Below, one piece after another: positions 15,295-23,440 of a stretch of DNA of 47,755 nucleotides. Every line of letters starts with the position of its first letter. Position 1 is the first letter of the stretch. The notes beneath the pieces are model-generated. The model was given only the letters and a program-made list of their open reading frames with translations, was not told the DNA's origin and ran no database searches. The position numbers and the translations under genes are program-made. This DNA comes from Nitrospirota bacterium (GTDB taxonomy: Bacteria; Nitrospirota; Nitrospiria; 2-01-FULL-66-17): contig JBFLXB010000030.1 in NCBI GenBank assembly GCA_040757335.1, forward strand, positions 1 to 47,755, written 5' to 3'.

Positions 15295-16620
15295 ATGGAC
15301 CTGTTCGCCGCCGACTCACCGCAATCCGCTGAGCCCCGCCCGCCGCTTGCCGAGCGGATGCGGCCCCGGAGTCTGGAAGAATTCGTGGGGCAGGAGCACC
15401 TGGTGGGCAAAGGAAAGTTCTTGTCCATGGTGCTGCAGACGGACCAGCCGCCGTCGTTGATCTTCTGGGGGCCGCCGGGATCCGGCAAGACCACGCTCGC
15501 GCACCTGATCGCCACCAGCACCAAGTGCCGGTTCGTGTTCTTCTCCGCCGTGTTGTCCGGCGTCAAAGAAGTCCGTGAACTCGTGGCCGAGGCGCGCGTC
15601 AGGCGGCAACGCGGGGAGCGCACGATCCTCTTCGTTGACGAGATTCATCGGTTCAACCGCAGCCAGCAGGACGCGTTTTTGCCGCACGTGGAGGACGGCA
15701 CCATCGTGCTGATGGGCGCCACGACGGAAAACCCCAGCTTCGAAGTTAATGCGCCGTTGCTCTCGCGCTGCAAGGTGCTCACGCTCAAACCCCTGCGCGT
15801 CGAGGAAGTGGTGGCGGTGCTGCGTCGGGCGGTTCATGACCGGGAGCGCGGGTTGGGGGATTTTCACGTCGTGTGCGACGACGCGTTGTTGGCCGAGATC
15901 GCGGAGTGGGCCGAGGGCGACGCGCGGCGCGCGCTGAACCTGCTCGAACAGGCGGTCGCCCTGTGTCCGATGACCGACGGTCGATGCGTGCTCCATCCGG
16001 CCGAGGTGCGTGAAGCCGCGCAGCATCGCGTGCTGCTGTTCGACCACGGACGCGAAGAGCACTACAACGTGATTTCCGCGTTCATCAAGAGTCTGCGCGG
16101 GAGCGACCCCGACGCCGCGGTGTATTGGCTGGCGCGGATGCTGGAGGCCGGGGAAGATCCGTTGTTCGTCGCGCGCCGCATGGTGATCTTCGCGTCCGAA
16201 GACGTGGGCAATGCGGACCCGCAAGGTCTGGTCGTGGCCGTGGCCGCGTTGCAGGCCTTTCACGCGGTGGGCCTGCCCGAGGGGTGGATCCCGTTGAGCC
16301 ACGCGGCCACCTACCTGGCGTCCGCTCTGAAAAGCAATGCCAGCTACGTCGCGTACCGCCGGGCGGCCGCTGAAATCCAAGAGACCGGCACGCTCCCGGT
16401 CCCCCTCCATCTTCGCAACGCCCCCACCAAGCTGATGAAGGCCGAGGGCTACGCGGAAGGCTACCGGTACCCGCACGACTTCCCGGGCCACGTCGTGGCG
16501 CAGCAGTATCTCCCCGATCAACTGGTGGGACGTCGCTACTACGACCCGAGCGACGAAGGCCACGAACGAGACATCCAACGCCGCCTCCGAGCCTGGCGAA
16601 AAGAGCCTCCGGAGGAGTGA
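15295..16620 (+). CDS. rarA: Replication-associated recombination protein A (AAA ATPase)
   Basis: A 441-residue RarA/MgsA (WRNIP1 family) clamp-loader-like ATPase acting at stalled replication forks. The N-terminus has LAERMRPRSLEEFVGQEHL, followed by Walker A GPPGSGKTT (residues 59-67), Walker B ILFVDEIHRF (111-120) and the sensor 1 strand VLMGATTENPSFEVN. The C-terminal part holds LLFDHGREEHYNVISAFIKS and SDPDAAVYWLARMLEAGEDP, diagnostic for the tetramerisation domain. The length is normal. The ATG has no obvious Shine-Dalgarno site. It is followed at 66 bases by the folate genes, which have their own promoter. Confidence 0.95.
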   Translation: MDLFAADSPQSAEPRPPLAERMRPRSLEEFVGQEHLVGKGKFLSMVLQTDQPPSLIFWGPPGSGKTTLAHLIATSTKCRFVFFSAVLSGVKEVRELVAEARVRRQRGERTILFVDEIHRFNRSQQDAFLPHVEDGTIVLMGATTENPSFEVNAPLLSRCKVLTLKPLRVEEVVAVLRRAVHDRERGLGDFHVVCDDALLAEIAEWAEGDARRALNLLEQAVALCPMTDGRCVLHPAEVREAAQHRVLLFDHGREEHYNVISAFIKSLRGSDPDAAVYWLARMLEAGEDPLFVARRMVIFASEDVGNADPQGLVVAVAALQAFHAVGLPEGWIPLSHAATYLASALKSNASYVAYRRAAAEIQETGTLPVPLHLRNAPTKLMKAEGYAEGYRYPHDFPGHVVAQQYLPDQLVGRRYYDPSDEGHERDIQRRLRAWRKEPPEE

Positions 16621-16648
16621 GTCGTCCGCTGGTCGTGCCGTGCCCCGC

Positions 16649-16677
16649 TTGATTGTTCCCCAGGGGCTTGCTATCCT
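16649..16677 (+). promoter_or_regulatory. Promoter of the folate block
   Basis: TTGATT (16649-16654), a 17-bp spacer and TATCCT (16672-16677). The predicted start near 16684 leaves a leader of about 3 nt before the GTG start codon, so the mRNA would be practically leaderless. Confidence 0.5.
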
Positions 16678-16686
16678 GGCGCCGCC

Positions 16687-17289
16687 GTGGGTGCCGCTGA
16701 AGAGCGCGAACGTGTGCGCCGGGCGGTGTTGGCTCGACGAGACCAACTCGCGCCCGAGACCCGCACGGAGTTCAGCCGGGCGATCAGCGAACGGTTCTGG
16801 AACCTGGAGGAACTCCGCGAGGCGGGCACGATCCATCTCTCGTTGTCCGTGGGCAGCGAAGTTTCGACCCAAGGCATGGTGACCGAAGCCCGCCGCCGGG
16901 GTGTCCGGGTGGTGGTGCCCGTGACCGTTCCGGCTGAGCGGCGTTTGCTCCTGACCGAACTCGTGGACGGCGTGACCCTGGTGCCGGGCCCGTTCGGTAT
17001 TCCCGAACCCCCTCCGGAGGCGAGGGTCCCCGTGGCGATCGAGGCCCTTGGGGCGGTGGTGGTCCCGGGGGTGGCGTTCGACCCACGCGGCAATCGGCTC
17101 GGTTGGGGTGCCGGCTATTATGACCGGCTGCTGGCCGGCGTCGGACCGGGTATTCCGGTCGTGGCGCTCGCGTTCGAATGTCAGATCGTTCCGACGATTC
17201 CATCGCTCGGCCACGACGTGAGGATGTCGGTGATCGTCACGGAGCAGCGAGTCATCCGCTCGGGGGGCGAATTGATCATTGATCGATGA
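16687..17289 (+). CDS. 5-formyltetrahydrofolate cyclo-ligase
   Basis: A 200-residue enzyme converting 5-formyl-THF plus ATP to 5,10-methenyl-THF, returning a storage folate to the active pool. Family features are an N-terminal basic helix (RRAVLARRDQL), a central strand (HLSLSVGSEVSTQ), VVVPGVAFDPRGNRLGWGAGYYDRLL (split here: GVAFDP and RLGWGAGYYDR) and a C-terminal HDVRMSVIVTEQ. GWGxGYYDR is the ATP/substrate loop. The GTG at 16687 has no ribosome site, consistent with the near-leaderless promoter. folD follows after 24 bases. Confidence 0.92.
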   Translation: MGAAEERERVRRAVLARRDQLAPETRTEFSRAISERFWNLEELREAGTIHLSLSVGSEVSTQGMVTEARRRGVRVVVPVTVPAERRLLLTELVDGVTLVPGPFGIPEPPPEARVPVAIEALGAVVVPGVAFDPRGNRLGWGAGYYDRLLAGVGPGIPVVALAFECQIVPTIPSLGHDVRMSVIVTEQRVIRSGGELIIDR

Positions 17290-17313
17290 AAGTGAGCAAG
17301 AAGGGAGGGACGG

Positions 17314-18183
17314 GTGGCGGCGCGATTGATTGACGGCAAGGTCGTGGCCAAGGCGGTCAAAGAGGACGTGGCCGGGCGCGTCCAAGCGCTCAAAGCCAAG
17401 GGCATTCGGCCCGGACTGGCGACCGTACTCGTGGGGGACGACCCGGCGTCACACGTCTACGTGCGCAACAAGCAGCGGACGTGTGAAGAACTCGGCATGC
17501 ACACCATCGGCCACCATCTGCCCGCCGCCACGTCGCAGGACGAGTTGTTGGGCCTAATCCATCGACTGAACGACGACCCCTCGATTCACGGCATTTTGGT
17601 TCAGTTGCCGTTGCCGAAACCCCTTCGGAGCGAGCCCATTCTCAGCGCGATGTCTCCGCACAAGGACGTGGACGGCTTGCACCCGTTCAACATGGGCAAA
17701 CTGCTGATGGGGGAACCGCGGTTCGTGCCGTGCACCCCGGCGGGCGTGTTGACGATGCTGGACTATTACAAACTGCCGATCGAAGGGAAGACGGCGGTCG
17801 TGGTGGGGCGCAGCAATCTGGTCGGCAAGCCGGCCGCCCTCCTGTTGATGCACCGGCACGCGACCGTCACGGTCTGTCATTCCAAGACGCCGGATCTCGC
17901 GGAGGTCTGCCGACGGGCCGACATCTTGGTGGCGGCCATGGGCAAGGCGCGGTTCATCACCGGCGAGATGGTCAGGGACGGAGCCGTGGTGATCGACGTC
18001 GGAATCAACCGTCTACCCGACGGTCGGTTGGTCGGTGACGTGGATTTCGAGGCGGTGGCGCCGAAGGCGTCGTGGATTACGCCGGTGCCGGGGGGGGTGG
18101 GCCCCATGACGATCGCGATGCTCATGCAGAACACGCTGCTGGCAGCGTCGATGGCCGCGGACGTTGGGTCCCATCGCCATTGA
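17314..18183 (+). CDS. folD: Bifunctional methylene-THF dehydrogenase / methenyl-THF cyclohydrolase
   Basis: A 289-residue FolD that interconverts methylene-, methenyl- and 10-formyl-THF. Motifs in order: [15 protein letters not shown], with the catalytic lysine of YxxxK type (Y and K in VYVRNK), [57 protein letters not shown] (NADP loop) and [19 protein letters not shown]. The start GTG 17314 follows an AAGGGAGGGAC ribosome site. It supplies the methylene-THF used by metF and panB downstream. Confidence 0.96.
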   Translation: MAARLIDGKVVAKAVKEDVAGRVQALKAKGIRPGLATVLVGDDPASHVYVRNKQRTCEELGMHTIGHHLPAATSQDELLGLIHRLNDDPSIHGILVQLPLPKPLRSEPILSAMSPHKDVDGLHPFNMGKLLMGEPRFVPCTPAGVLTMLDYYKLPIEGKTAVVVGRSNLVGKPAALLLMHRHATVTVCHSKTPDLAEVCRRADILVAAMGKARFITGEMVRDGAVVIDVGINRLPDGRLVGDVDFEAVAPKASWITPVPGGVGPMTIAMLMQNTLLAASMAADVGSHRH

Positions 18184-18193
18184 GGATGGCGTG

Positions 18194-18215
18194 TCCGGCC
18201 GCGAAACGCGCCGGA
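18194..18215 (+). other. Hairpin after folD
   Basis: TCCGGC and GCCGGA form a stem around CGCGAAACGC, 11 bases after the folD stop. No T-run follows; it may work together with the adjacent repeat as a transcript end or processing site. Confidence 0.3.
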
Positions 18216-18250
18216 TGGTCTAGGAGACTATCGGAGATTTGACCAGCTAA

Positions 18251-18369
18251 GGCCGTTCAGGAAAGCGCCAGATGCAAGGCGCCGCGAGCACCGGAGCGCA
18301 GCGTACTGAGTTGTACGTGAGCACCGGAAGCGCAGCGGCAACGCAGCAGATGGCCTTTCCTGGACGGCC
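18251..18369. repeat. Stop-associated palindromic repeat, copy 2
   Basis: Ends GGCCGTTCA and TGGACGGCC. The interior 'gccagatgcaaggcgccgcgagcaccggagcgcagcgtact' (split here in words) to 'gcggcaacgcagcagatgg' is the reverse orientation of copies 1, 3, 5 and 7. It sits between folD and metF, with the metF ribosome site immediately after it. Confidence 0.85.
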
Positions 18370-18384
18370 TCCGAAGGAGGGAGC

Positions 18385-19263
18385 ATGCGGCGATTGCGTG
18401 AAGTGGTCGAGGCCGGGGACTTCGCGGTCACGGTAGAATGTGAGCCCCCCAAGGGGACGGACGTCACCACGGTGCTGGCCCGGACCAAGGGGCTGTTGGG
18501 CCGCGTCCACGGCATCAACGTGACCGACAATCAGGCCGCGGTGATGCGGATGTCGTCGCTCGCGATGTGTCGGTTGCTCTATGAGCAGGGGCACGACCCG
18601 GTGCTGCAGATGACCACGCGGGATCGCAACCGCCTGGCCATCCAGTCCGATCTGTTGGGGGCGCACGCGTTGGGCGTGCGCAACGTGTTGTGCCTGCGCG
18701 GCGACGACCCCACGGTGGGGGACCATAAGGATGCCAAGCCGGTGTTTGACTTGGACGCGGCGCAACTGCTCGGAGTCGTGAACGGTCTCAACGGCGGGAA
18801 GGATCTTGCGGGCAACGCCTTGAAGGGCACGACGGATTTTTTCCCCGCGGCCGCGGTCAGCCCCGAGATGCAGCCTCCCGATGGGCAACTGGCGGGCCTC
18901 GAAAAGAAACTTCGCGCGGGGGCCCGGTTTTTCCAGACCCAGGCGGTGTACAACCCGGATCGCTTCACGGCGTTCATGGAAAAAGCGCGCCCGCTGGGCG
19001 CGCGGATCCTCGCGGGGATCGTGGTGCTCAAGTCGGCCAAAATGGCCGAATACATGAACAAGAACATTCCCGGTATTTCGGTGCCCCAAGCGCTGATCGA
19101 CGAACTGGCGGCCGCCGGCAAAGAGCAGGCGCTCGGGGTCGGGATCGAAATCGCCGTCCGCTTGATCGCGCAGATCCGCGACGCGTGTCACGGCGTGCAC
19201 ATCATGGCGGTGGGCGCGGATCAAGCCATTCCCGAAATTCTCGACCGCGCGCGTCTGGGATGA
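18385..19263 (+). CDS. metF: 5,10-methylenetetrahydrofolate reductase
   Basis: A 292-residue flavoprotein of the MetF TIM-barrel family that reduces methylene-THF to 5-methyl-THF for methionine synthesis. VTVECEPPKGTD at the N-terminus carries the conserved glutamate, GINVTDNQAA and LQMTTRDRNR are the folate/FAD strands, and RNVLCLRGDDP is the FAD-binding loop. GARFFQTQAVYN and AGIVVLKSAKMAEYMN follow. The ECEPPKG form is common in MetF proteins of autotrophic lineages (family knowledge from memory). ATG 18385 follows GAAGGAGGGAG. It overlaps panB by ATGA. Confidence 0.93.
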   Translation: MRRLREVVEAGDFAVTVECEPPKGTDVTTVLARTKGLLGRVHGINVTDNQAAVMRMSSLAMCRLLYEQGHDPVLQMTTRDRNRLAIQSDLLGAHALGVRNVLCLRGDDPTVGDHKDAKPVFDLDAAQLLGVVNGLNGGKDLAGNALKGTTDFFPAAAVSPEMQPPDGQLAGLEKKLRAGARFFQTQAVYNPDRFTAFMEKARPLGARILAGIVVLKSAKMAEYMNKNIPGISVPQALIDELAAAGKEQALGVGIEIAVRLIAQIRDACHGVHIMAVGADQAIPEILDRARLG

Positions 19264-20066
19264 CGGTGTCCGACCGGGTCACAATCCCCGATCTCCAACG
19301 CCGGAAATCCGAGGGGCGGCGGATCACGATGGTGACCGCGTACGACTATCCCTTCGCGCGTATCGTCGACGACGCGGGGATCGACGTGGTGCTCGTGGGC
19401 GATTCCCTCGGGATCGTGATCCAGGGGCATAAGACCACGTTGCCCGTGACCATGGACGAGATGATCTACCACACCCGCATGGTCTCGCGCGGAGTTCGGC
19501 GTGCGCTCGTGATCGGCGACATGCCGTTCATGTCGTTTCAGGTCTCCGACGAGGAAGCGGTGCGCAACGCCGGCCGGTTCCTCCAGGAAGGCGGAGCCGC
19601 CGCGGTCAAGCTGGAGAGCGTGCCGGCGATGATGTCGCGGGTGGCGGCGATCGCGGCCGCCGACATTCCGGTGATGGCGCACCTCGGGCTCGCGCCGCAA
19701 TCCGTCCATAAGATGGGCGGCTACAAGGTGCAGGGCAAGACGCCGGGGACGGCGCAACGGTTGCTTGACGACGCCAAACGCGCGGAAGACGCGGGCGCGT
19801 TCGCCGTGCTCATCGAGGGCGTGCCCACGGCGGTGGCGCGAGAGATCACGCGGGCGCTCTCGATTCCCACGGTCGGCATCGGGGCGGGTCCCGGGTGCGA
19901 CGGCCAAGTCCTGGTGCTGCACGATCTCCTGGGATTGTTCGACGAGTTCAGCCCCAAATTCGTCAAGCGGTACGCCAATCTCCGCGAGGCCGCCGTCGCC
20001 GCGCTGACCGCTTATCGTGAGGAAGTGATGGCGGGCAAGTTTCCTTCCGAGCGCGAAAGCTACTAG
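19260..20066 (+). CDS. panB: 3-methyl-2-oxobutanoate hydroxymethyltransferase
   Basis: A 268-residue PanB that makes ketopantoate from 2-oxoisovalerate and methylene-THF, the first step of pantothenate synthesis. MVTAYDYPFARIVDDAGID and VVLVGDSLGIVIQGH hold the metal-binding Asp. DMPFMSFQVSDEEAVRNA, MAHLGLAPQSVHKMGGYK and PTVGIGAGPGCDGQVLVLHD are further signatures. I start at ATG 19260, which overlaps the metF stop; the open frame upstream is inside metF. Its TAG stop is one base from repeat copy 3. Its use of methylene-THF explains the grouping with folD and metF. Confidence 0.95.
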   Translation: MTVSDRVTIPDLQRRKSEGRRITMVTAYDYPFARIVDDAGIDVVLVGDSLGIVIQGHKTTLPVTMDEMIYHTRMVSRGVRRALVIGDMPFMSFQVSDEEAVRNAGRFLQEGGAAAVKLESVPAMMSRVAAIAAADIPVMAHLGLAPQSVHKMGGYKVQGKTPGTAQRLLDDAKRAEDAGAFAVLIEGVPTAVAREITRALSIPTVGIGAGPGCDGQVLVLHDLLGLFDEFSPKFVKRYANLREAAVAALTAYREEVMAGKFPSERESY

Positions 20067-20067
20067 C

Positions 20068-20190
20068 GAGGCTGTCCAAGAGCGGCCATCTGCGGCGTTG
20101 CCGCTGCGCAGCCGGTCCTCGCGTCCGCACTTAGTACGCTCCGGTCCGGTGCTCGCAGCGCCTTGCATCTGACCACTCCTGAACAGCCTC
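20068..20190. repeat. Stop-associated palindromic repeat, copy 3
   Basis: Ends GAGGCTGTCC and GAACAGCCTC. The interior has 'ccatctgcggcgttgccgctgcgc' and 'gcgccttgcatctgacc'. It begins one base after the panB stop codon. It occupies the left part of the 402-bp gap before the oxidoreductase operon. Confidence 0.88.
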
Positions 20191-20256
20191 CGCTTCGCGG
20201 GAGAACTTCTTAAAAAGCGGCCCTGATCACGGAGTCGAACGCCGAGGCGGTTCACG

Positions 20257-20286
20257 TTGACAAGGTTTTGGCTGGGTCGTTATAGT
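20257..20286 (+). promoter_or_regulatory. Strong promoter of the 2-oxoacid:ferredoxin oxidoreductase operon
   Basis: A perfect TTGACA (20257-20262), an 18-bp spacer and TATAGT (20281-20286). It is one of the best sigma-70-type promoters in the window. Predicted start near 20293, giving a leader of about 175 nt. Confidence 0.75.
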
Positions 20287-20292
20287 GGGGCT

Positions 20293-20468
20293 CCGGTCCT
20301 CCTTTGCCTTGGAGGCATGGGGCCGAAAGTCCTAGCTCTTCGTTAGGTCTTCTGCAGAATTGACGCGGGGTTAAGAATTCGATATTGTACCCCGAGATAA
20401 CCCCGGGTTTTGCGTTTGTGAATCAGTGAGTTTGGTCGGAACACGCGAGGTGAGAGGAGCCGTCCCCC
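20293..20468 (+). promoter_or_regulatory. Long structured leader with terminator-like hairpin
   Basis: The leader can fold a first hairpin around CCTCC/GGAGG (about 20298-20325), then CCTA/TAGG (about 20332-20347). It then has a hairpin CGGGGTTA (20366-20373) with TAACCCCG (20398-20405), followed by GGTTTT. The same 5' arm can instead pair GGGGT with ACCCC at 20389-20393. Two mutually exclusive pairings before a T-run are the hallmark of attenuation. No riboswitch class is recognised. The ribosome site GAGAGGAG lies 9 bases before the ATG. Confidence 0.45.
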
Positions 20469-21206
20469 ATGTCGAGTGCGACAAGTCAATTGCGTTATCA
20501 AGTCCTACCCGGTCCTGAGGGGCTGCTGCCTCCTTCGGCGTCCGCAATGGGGGTGGTGCTCCCCCAGGACGGCGAGGGATTGGTCGAAGGTGTCCTGACC
20601 GCGGAAGACCTGGCCCTGAAGGCGGCGGCGCGGGCCATGCTCACGCGCCGGAATCCGACGCTCTTTCCGGGTCCGCTCGTGGTCTGGGGATGGAACAAGC
20701 ACACGCAGGAAAAAGCCAGCGTGGTCCTGGAGATCGCAGCCGAGATCCCGGGGGTCAAAATCATCCCCATGCCGGACTACCGGCCGATTTACCCCAAGAT
20801 CGATCCCGAAGCCGTGATTAATCCCTGCCATCCCAACCTGACAATCTGGCACAACAAGATCGAGGCGTGCATCTTCGTGGGGGTGCATTGTCATTTTGCG
20901 AACGTGACCCTGAAAATGGTCCGCGCGGGCACGAACTGTTACACCATCGCGCTGTGCGCGGAAGCCGGGCACGAAGACGCGATGGTCTCGCTCCCGAAAT
21001 GCGGGACCGAGAAGCTGCAGAAGATGGTCAAGGCGTTGCGGCAGGTCAAAAAAGAGGGCATCACGCCGTGGGCCCTGACGCCGAACGGCAAGCGCGAACT
21101 AGAGGCGGAGCGGGACCAGCGGAGAAAACAGCGCGAGGCGATTGCGTCGGCGGCGCCGGACTTCGCCCACGAACTCGTGGCGGGGCTGGACGAAAACGAG
21201 GAGTGA
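20469..21206 (+). CDS. 2-oxoacid:ferredoxin oxidoreductase, epsilon-type subunit
   Basis: A 245-residue accessory subunit of the five-subunit pyruvate/2-oxoglutarate:ferredoxin oxidoreductases known from Hydrogenobacter and Nitrospira. NPTLFPGPLVVWGWNKHT, DYRPIYPKIDPEAVINPCH and EACIFVGVHCHFANVTLKM resemble a carbon-monoxide-dehydrogenase epsilon-like Rossmann domain. The C-terminal 40 residues are charged and helical. Its exact role is not established. It is the first gene of the operon; alpha follows after 3 bases. Assignment rests on gene context plus remembered family similarity. Confidence 0.8.
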   Translation: MSSATSQLRYQVLPGPEGLLPPSASAMGVVLPQDGEGLVEGVLTAEDLALKAAARAMLTRRNPTLFPGPLVVWGWNKHTQEKASVVLEIAAEIPGVKIIPMPDYRPIYPKIDPEAVINPCHPNLTIWHNKIEACIFVGVHCHFANVTLKMVRAGTNCYTIALCAEAGHEDAMVSLPKCGTEKLQKMVKALRQVKKEGITPWALTPNGKRELEAERDQRRKQREAIASAAPDFAHELVAGLDENEE

Positions 21207-21209
21207 GTC

Positions 21210-22487
21210 ATGGCTGAAGGGCTCGAGACCGAAGTCAAAACGAACCCCCAGGGCGACGTCATTACCACGACCGAAGCCCCCAAGAAGGAACAAAAGGAAA
21301 GCAAGGCCGCCAAACAACGGGTGGTGACCCCCGAACATCTCTTTTTCGAAGCGCCCCGCACCAAGACCTTTATTACCGGCAGCGAGGCCGCCAAAGAAGC
21401 CATTCGTCGGGCCAACGTTGATATCGCGATCTCGTATCCGATCACGCCGCAGAGCGAAACCATGCAGCAGGTCGGGTACCTCTACGCCGAAGGGTATCTC
21501 AAGGACTACTACCGGGGTGAAGAAGAATACGGCGTGATGTCCGCGGTGGCGGGAGCTTCGCGATCCGGCGTGCGCGCGCTGACCGCGACGGCGGGACCGG
21601 GGCTGATGCGCGGGATGGAGGTGATCACCTCGTGGCCGGGGGGCCGCATGCCGCTCCTCCTCATGGTGATGTGCCGCGTCATCAACGCGCCATTGGCGAT
21701 CCAGCCGGACAACGTTGAGTTGTCGTATCTCCTCAATTGCGGCATTCTGGTTTTTCACGCAGAAAACCAGCAGGATTTCTACGACTTTCCGCTCAAAGCG
21801 TACGTCATCGCGGAGAAGTGCGAGGTGACGTTGCCTGCCGCGGTGGCGGTGGACGGGTTCTTCGTGACGCACGCCCGTGGGTGGGTCGAGTTGCCTCCGG
21901 AAGACATCAAGCTGCCTCCGCGCGACTGTTATCACGAAGCGGTGCCGATGATGGACAACGAGAACCCCCCGGCCCGCCTTTCGCGCGACGCGCCGATCCA
22001 GAAGAGCAACTTCATCAGCTATCAGATGCACGCGTCCTGGCAGCAGGAGATCTGGGCGGCCGTCGACCGTGCGCGGCCGTGGGTGAAGAAATATATGGGC
22101 GGGCTGATCGAAGTAGTCAATCCGGGCGCGGACACTATGATCGTGGCGTCGGGCAGCGCGGTGTCGCAGTCCCGCGAGGCGGTCCGACAGGCATCTGAAC
22201 GGGGGGACCGCATCGGTCTGGTGAAGATTCGGTCGCTGCGGCCCTGGCCGACTCAGGAGCTGATCGAGGCGTGTCGGCACGCCAAGCGCATCATTGTTCC
22301 GGAGTTTAACTGTGTCGGTTGGCTGGCCAAAGAAGTCCGGTCGACGTTGTACGGGCACACCCAGGCCGAGATTGTTTCGGGGCCCAGGGTGTTCGGCGGG
22401 ATGTCCATGCCGACGGAGCTGATCTTGGAGTACCTCTACAAGACGCCCAACGAGGCTCGGTTGACGGACAAGCCGTTGTCGATTTGA
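21210..22487 (+). CDS. 2-oxoacid:ferredoxin oxidoreductase, alpha subunit
   Basis: A 425-residue catalytic subunit for reversible CoA- and ferredoxin-dependent decarboxylation of a 2-oxoacid. Domain I begins after a charged 45-residue N-terminal extension. It has FITGSEAAKEAIRRANVD, AISYPITPQSETM, the ATAGPGLMRGMEVI pyrimidine-binding region and PLLLMVMCRVINAP. Domain II, with NPGADTMIVASGSAVSQ and GLVKIRSLRPWP, binds the CoA side. Pyruvate versus 2-oxoglutarate specificity cannot be told. The lysine/glutamate-rich extension (KKEQKESKAAKQR) is unusual for short archaeal homologues. ATG 21210 lies 3 bases after the epsilon stop. Confidence 0.9.
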   Translation: MAEGLETEVKTNPQGDVITTTEAPKKEQKESKAAKQRVVTPEHLFFEAPRTKTFITGSEAAKEAIRRANVDIAISYPITPQSETMQQVGYLYAEGYLKDYYRGEEEYGVMSAVAGASRSGVRALTATAGPGLMRGMEVITSWPGGRMPLLLMVMCRVINAPLAIQPDNVELSYLLNCGILVFHAENQQDFYDFPLKAYVIAEKCEVTLPAAVAVDGFFVTHARGWVELPPEDIKLPPRDCYHEAVPMMDNENPPARLSRDAPIQKSNFISYQMHASWQQEIWAAVDRARPWVKKYMGGLIEVVNPGADTMIVASGSAVSQSREAVRQASERGDRIGLVKIRSLRPWPTQELIEACRHAKRIIVPEFNCVGWLAKEVRSTLYGHTQAEIVSGPRVFGGMSMPTELILEYLYKTPNEARLTDKPLSI

Positions 22488-22515
22488 ACCGGCGAAAGCC
22501 AAGAGGAGAAGACTC

Positions 22516-23397
22516 ATGTCACTCGAGACACTAAAGATTTCGCCCGGCTTTGAGTCCTATATGCCCAAGGAGTACGTTGACCTGGTCGAGCGTGGACCTT
22601 ACGGCCGTGAAGTCAAGGTCAGCGAGATGGGGACATTCAAAGAGATCCTTGAAGAGCACCCGATGTGCGCGGGGTGCGCCATGACCTTGTTCATCCGAAC
22701 GGCGCTGATCGGCCTGCCGGCTCCCGAGCATACGGTCATTTTGGGCACCGCCGGGTGCGGCCGTCTCGCGCTGTCGCAGGCGTCGATTCCCTTCATCTAC
22801 GGCAACTACGGCGACACCAACGGCGTGGCGTCCGGTCTGAAGCGGGGATTGGGAATCCGGTTCCCCAACCAACAAAAGGACGTCGTGGTGATGGCCGGCG
22901 ACGGCGGACTTTCCGACATTGGGTTTAGCTGCGTAATGCACTCCTGGTTCCGCAAGGAAAAATTCACGACCGTGATGCTCGACAACGAGGTGTATGGGAA
23001 TACGGGGGGCCAAGAAAGCGGCATGACCAATAAGGGCGTGGTGCTCAAGATGGCGCCCCACGGGAAGAAGTTTGAGAAGATGGACATGATCGGTCTCGCG
23101 AAGACGGCCGGCGTGGCGTACATCGCCCGTCTCGCTCCGACCAATCCGACCCGAATCGCGAATACCATCCGCAAGGCGGTCTTGATCGCCCGCGAGGTCG
23201 GACCGACCTACGTGCAGGCCTACACGTCGTGCAACATCGAATACGCGATCCCGACCCCGAAAGTGATGGACGACGCACGGGCGGTGGAGAAGGATCGCTA
23301 CGGCTTCATGGAGATTATCTCCGACGAAGCCAAGGCCTACTTGGAACGGATCGAGCAGGAGAAAAAGGCGAAAGCCGTGGCAGGGCCGAAGGCGTAA
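22516..23397 (+). CDS. 2-oxoacid:ferredoxin oxidoreductase, beta subunit (TPP-binding)
   Basis: A 293-residue subunit binding thiamine pyrophosphate and the proximal [4Fe-4S] cluster. Cluster ligands are visible as HPMCAGCAM, AGCGRLAL and YTSCNIEY. The TPP motif runs from GDGGLSDIGF to LDNEVYGNTGGQ (GDG...N). It follows the alpha gene by 28 bases with an AAGAGGAGAAG ribosome site. The catalytic site forms at the interface with the alpha subunit. Length is typical of beta subunits of separate-chain oxidoreductases. Confidence 0.93.
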   Translation: MSLETLKISPGFESYMPKEYVDLVERGPYGREVKVSEMGTFKEILEEHPMCAGCAMTLFIRTALIGLPAPEHTVILGTAGCGRLALSQASIPFIYGNYGDTNGVASGLKRGLGIRFPNQQKDVVVMAGDGGLSDIGFSCVMHSWFRKEKFTTVMLDNEVYGNTGGQESGMTNKGVVLKMAPHGKKFEKMDMIGLAKTAGVAYIARLAPTNPTRIANTIRKAVLIAREVGPTYVQAYTSCNIEYAIPTPKVMDDARAVEKDRYGFMEIISDEAKAYLERIEQEKKAKAVAGPKA

Positions 23398-23440
23398 ACG
23401 TGGTTGGACGACAGCGTCGAGGACAACAGGAGCGGGCGTT

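Noticed and set aside
15316-17385. Long minus-strand open frame (689 residues)
   Set aside because: It is antisense to rarA and the folate cyclo-ligase, both of which show strong motifs.
21099-22517. Minus-strand open frame (472 residues)
   Set aside because: Antisense to the oxidoreductase alpha subunit, no recognisable domain.
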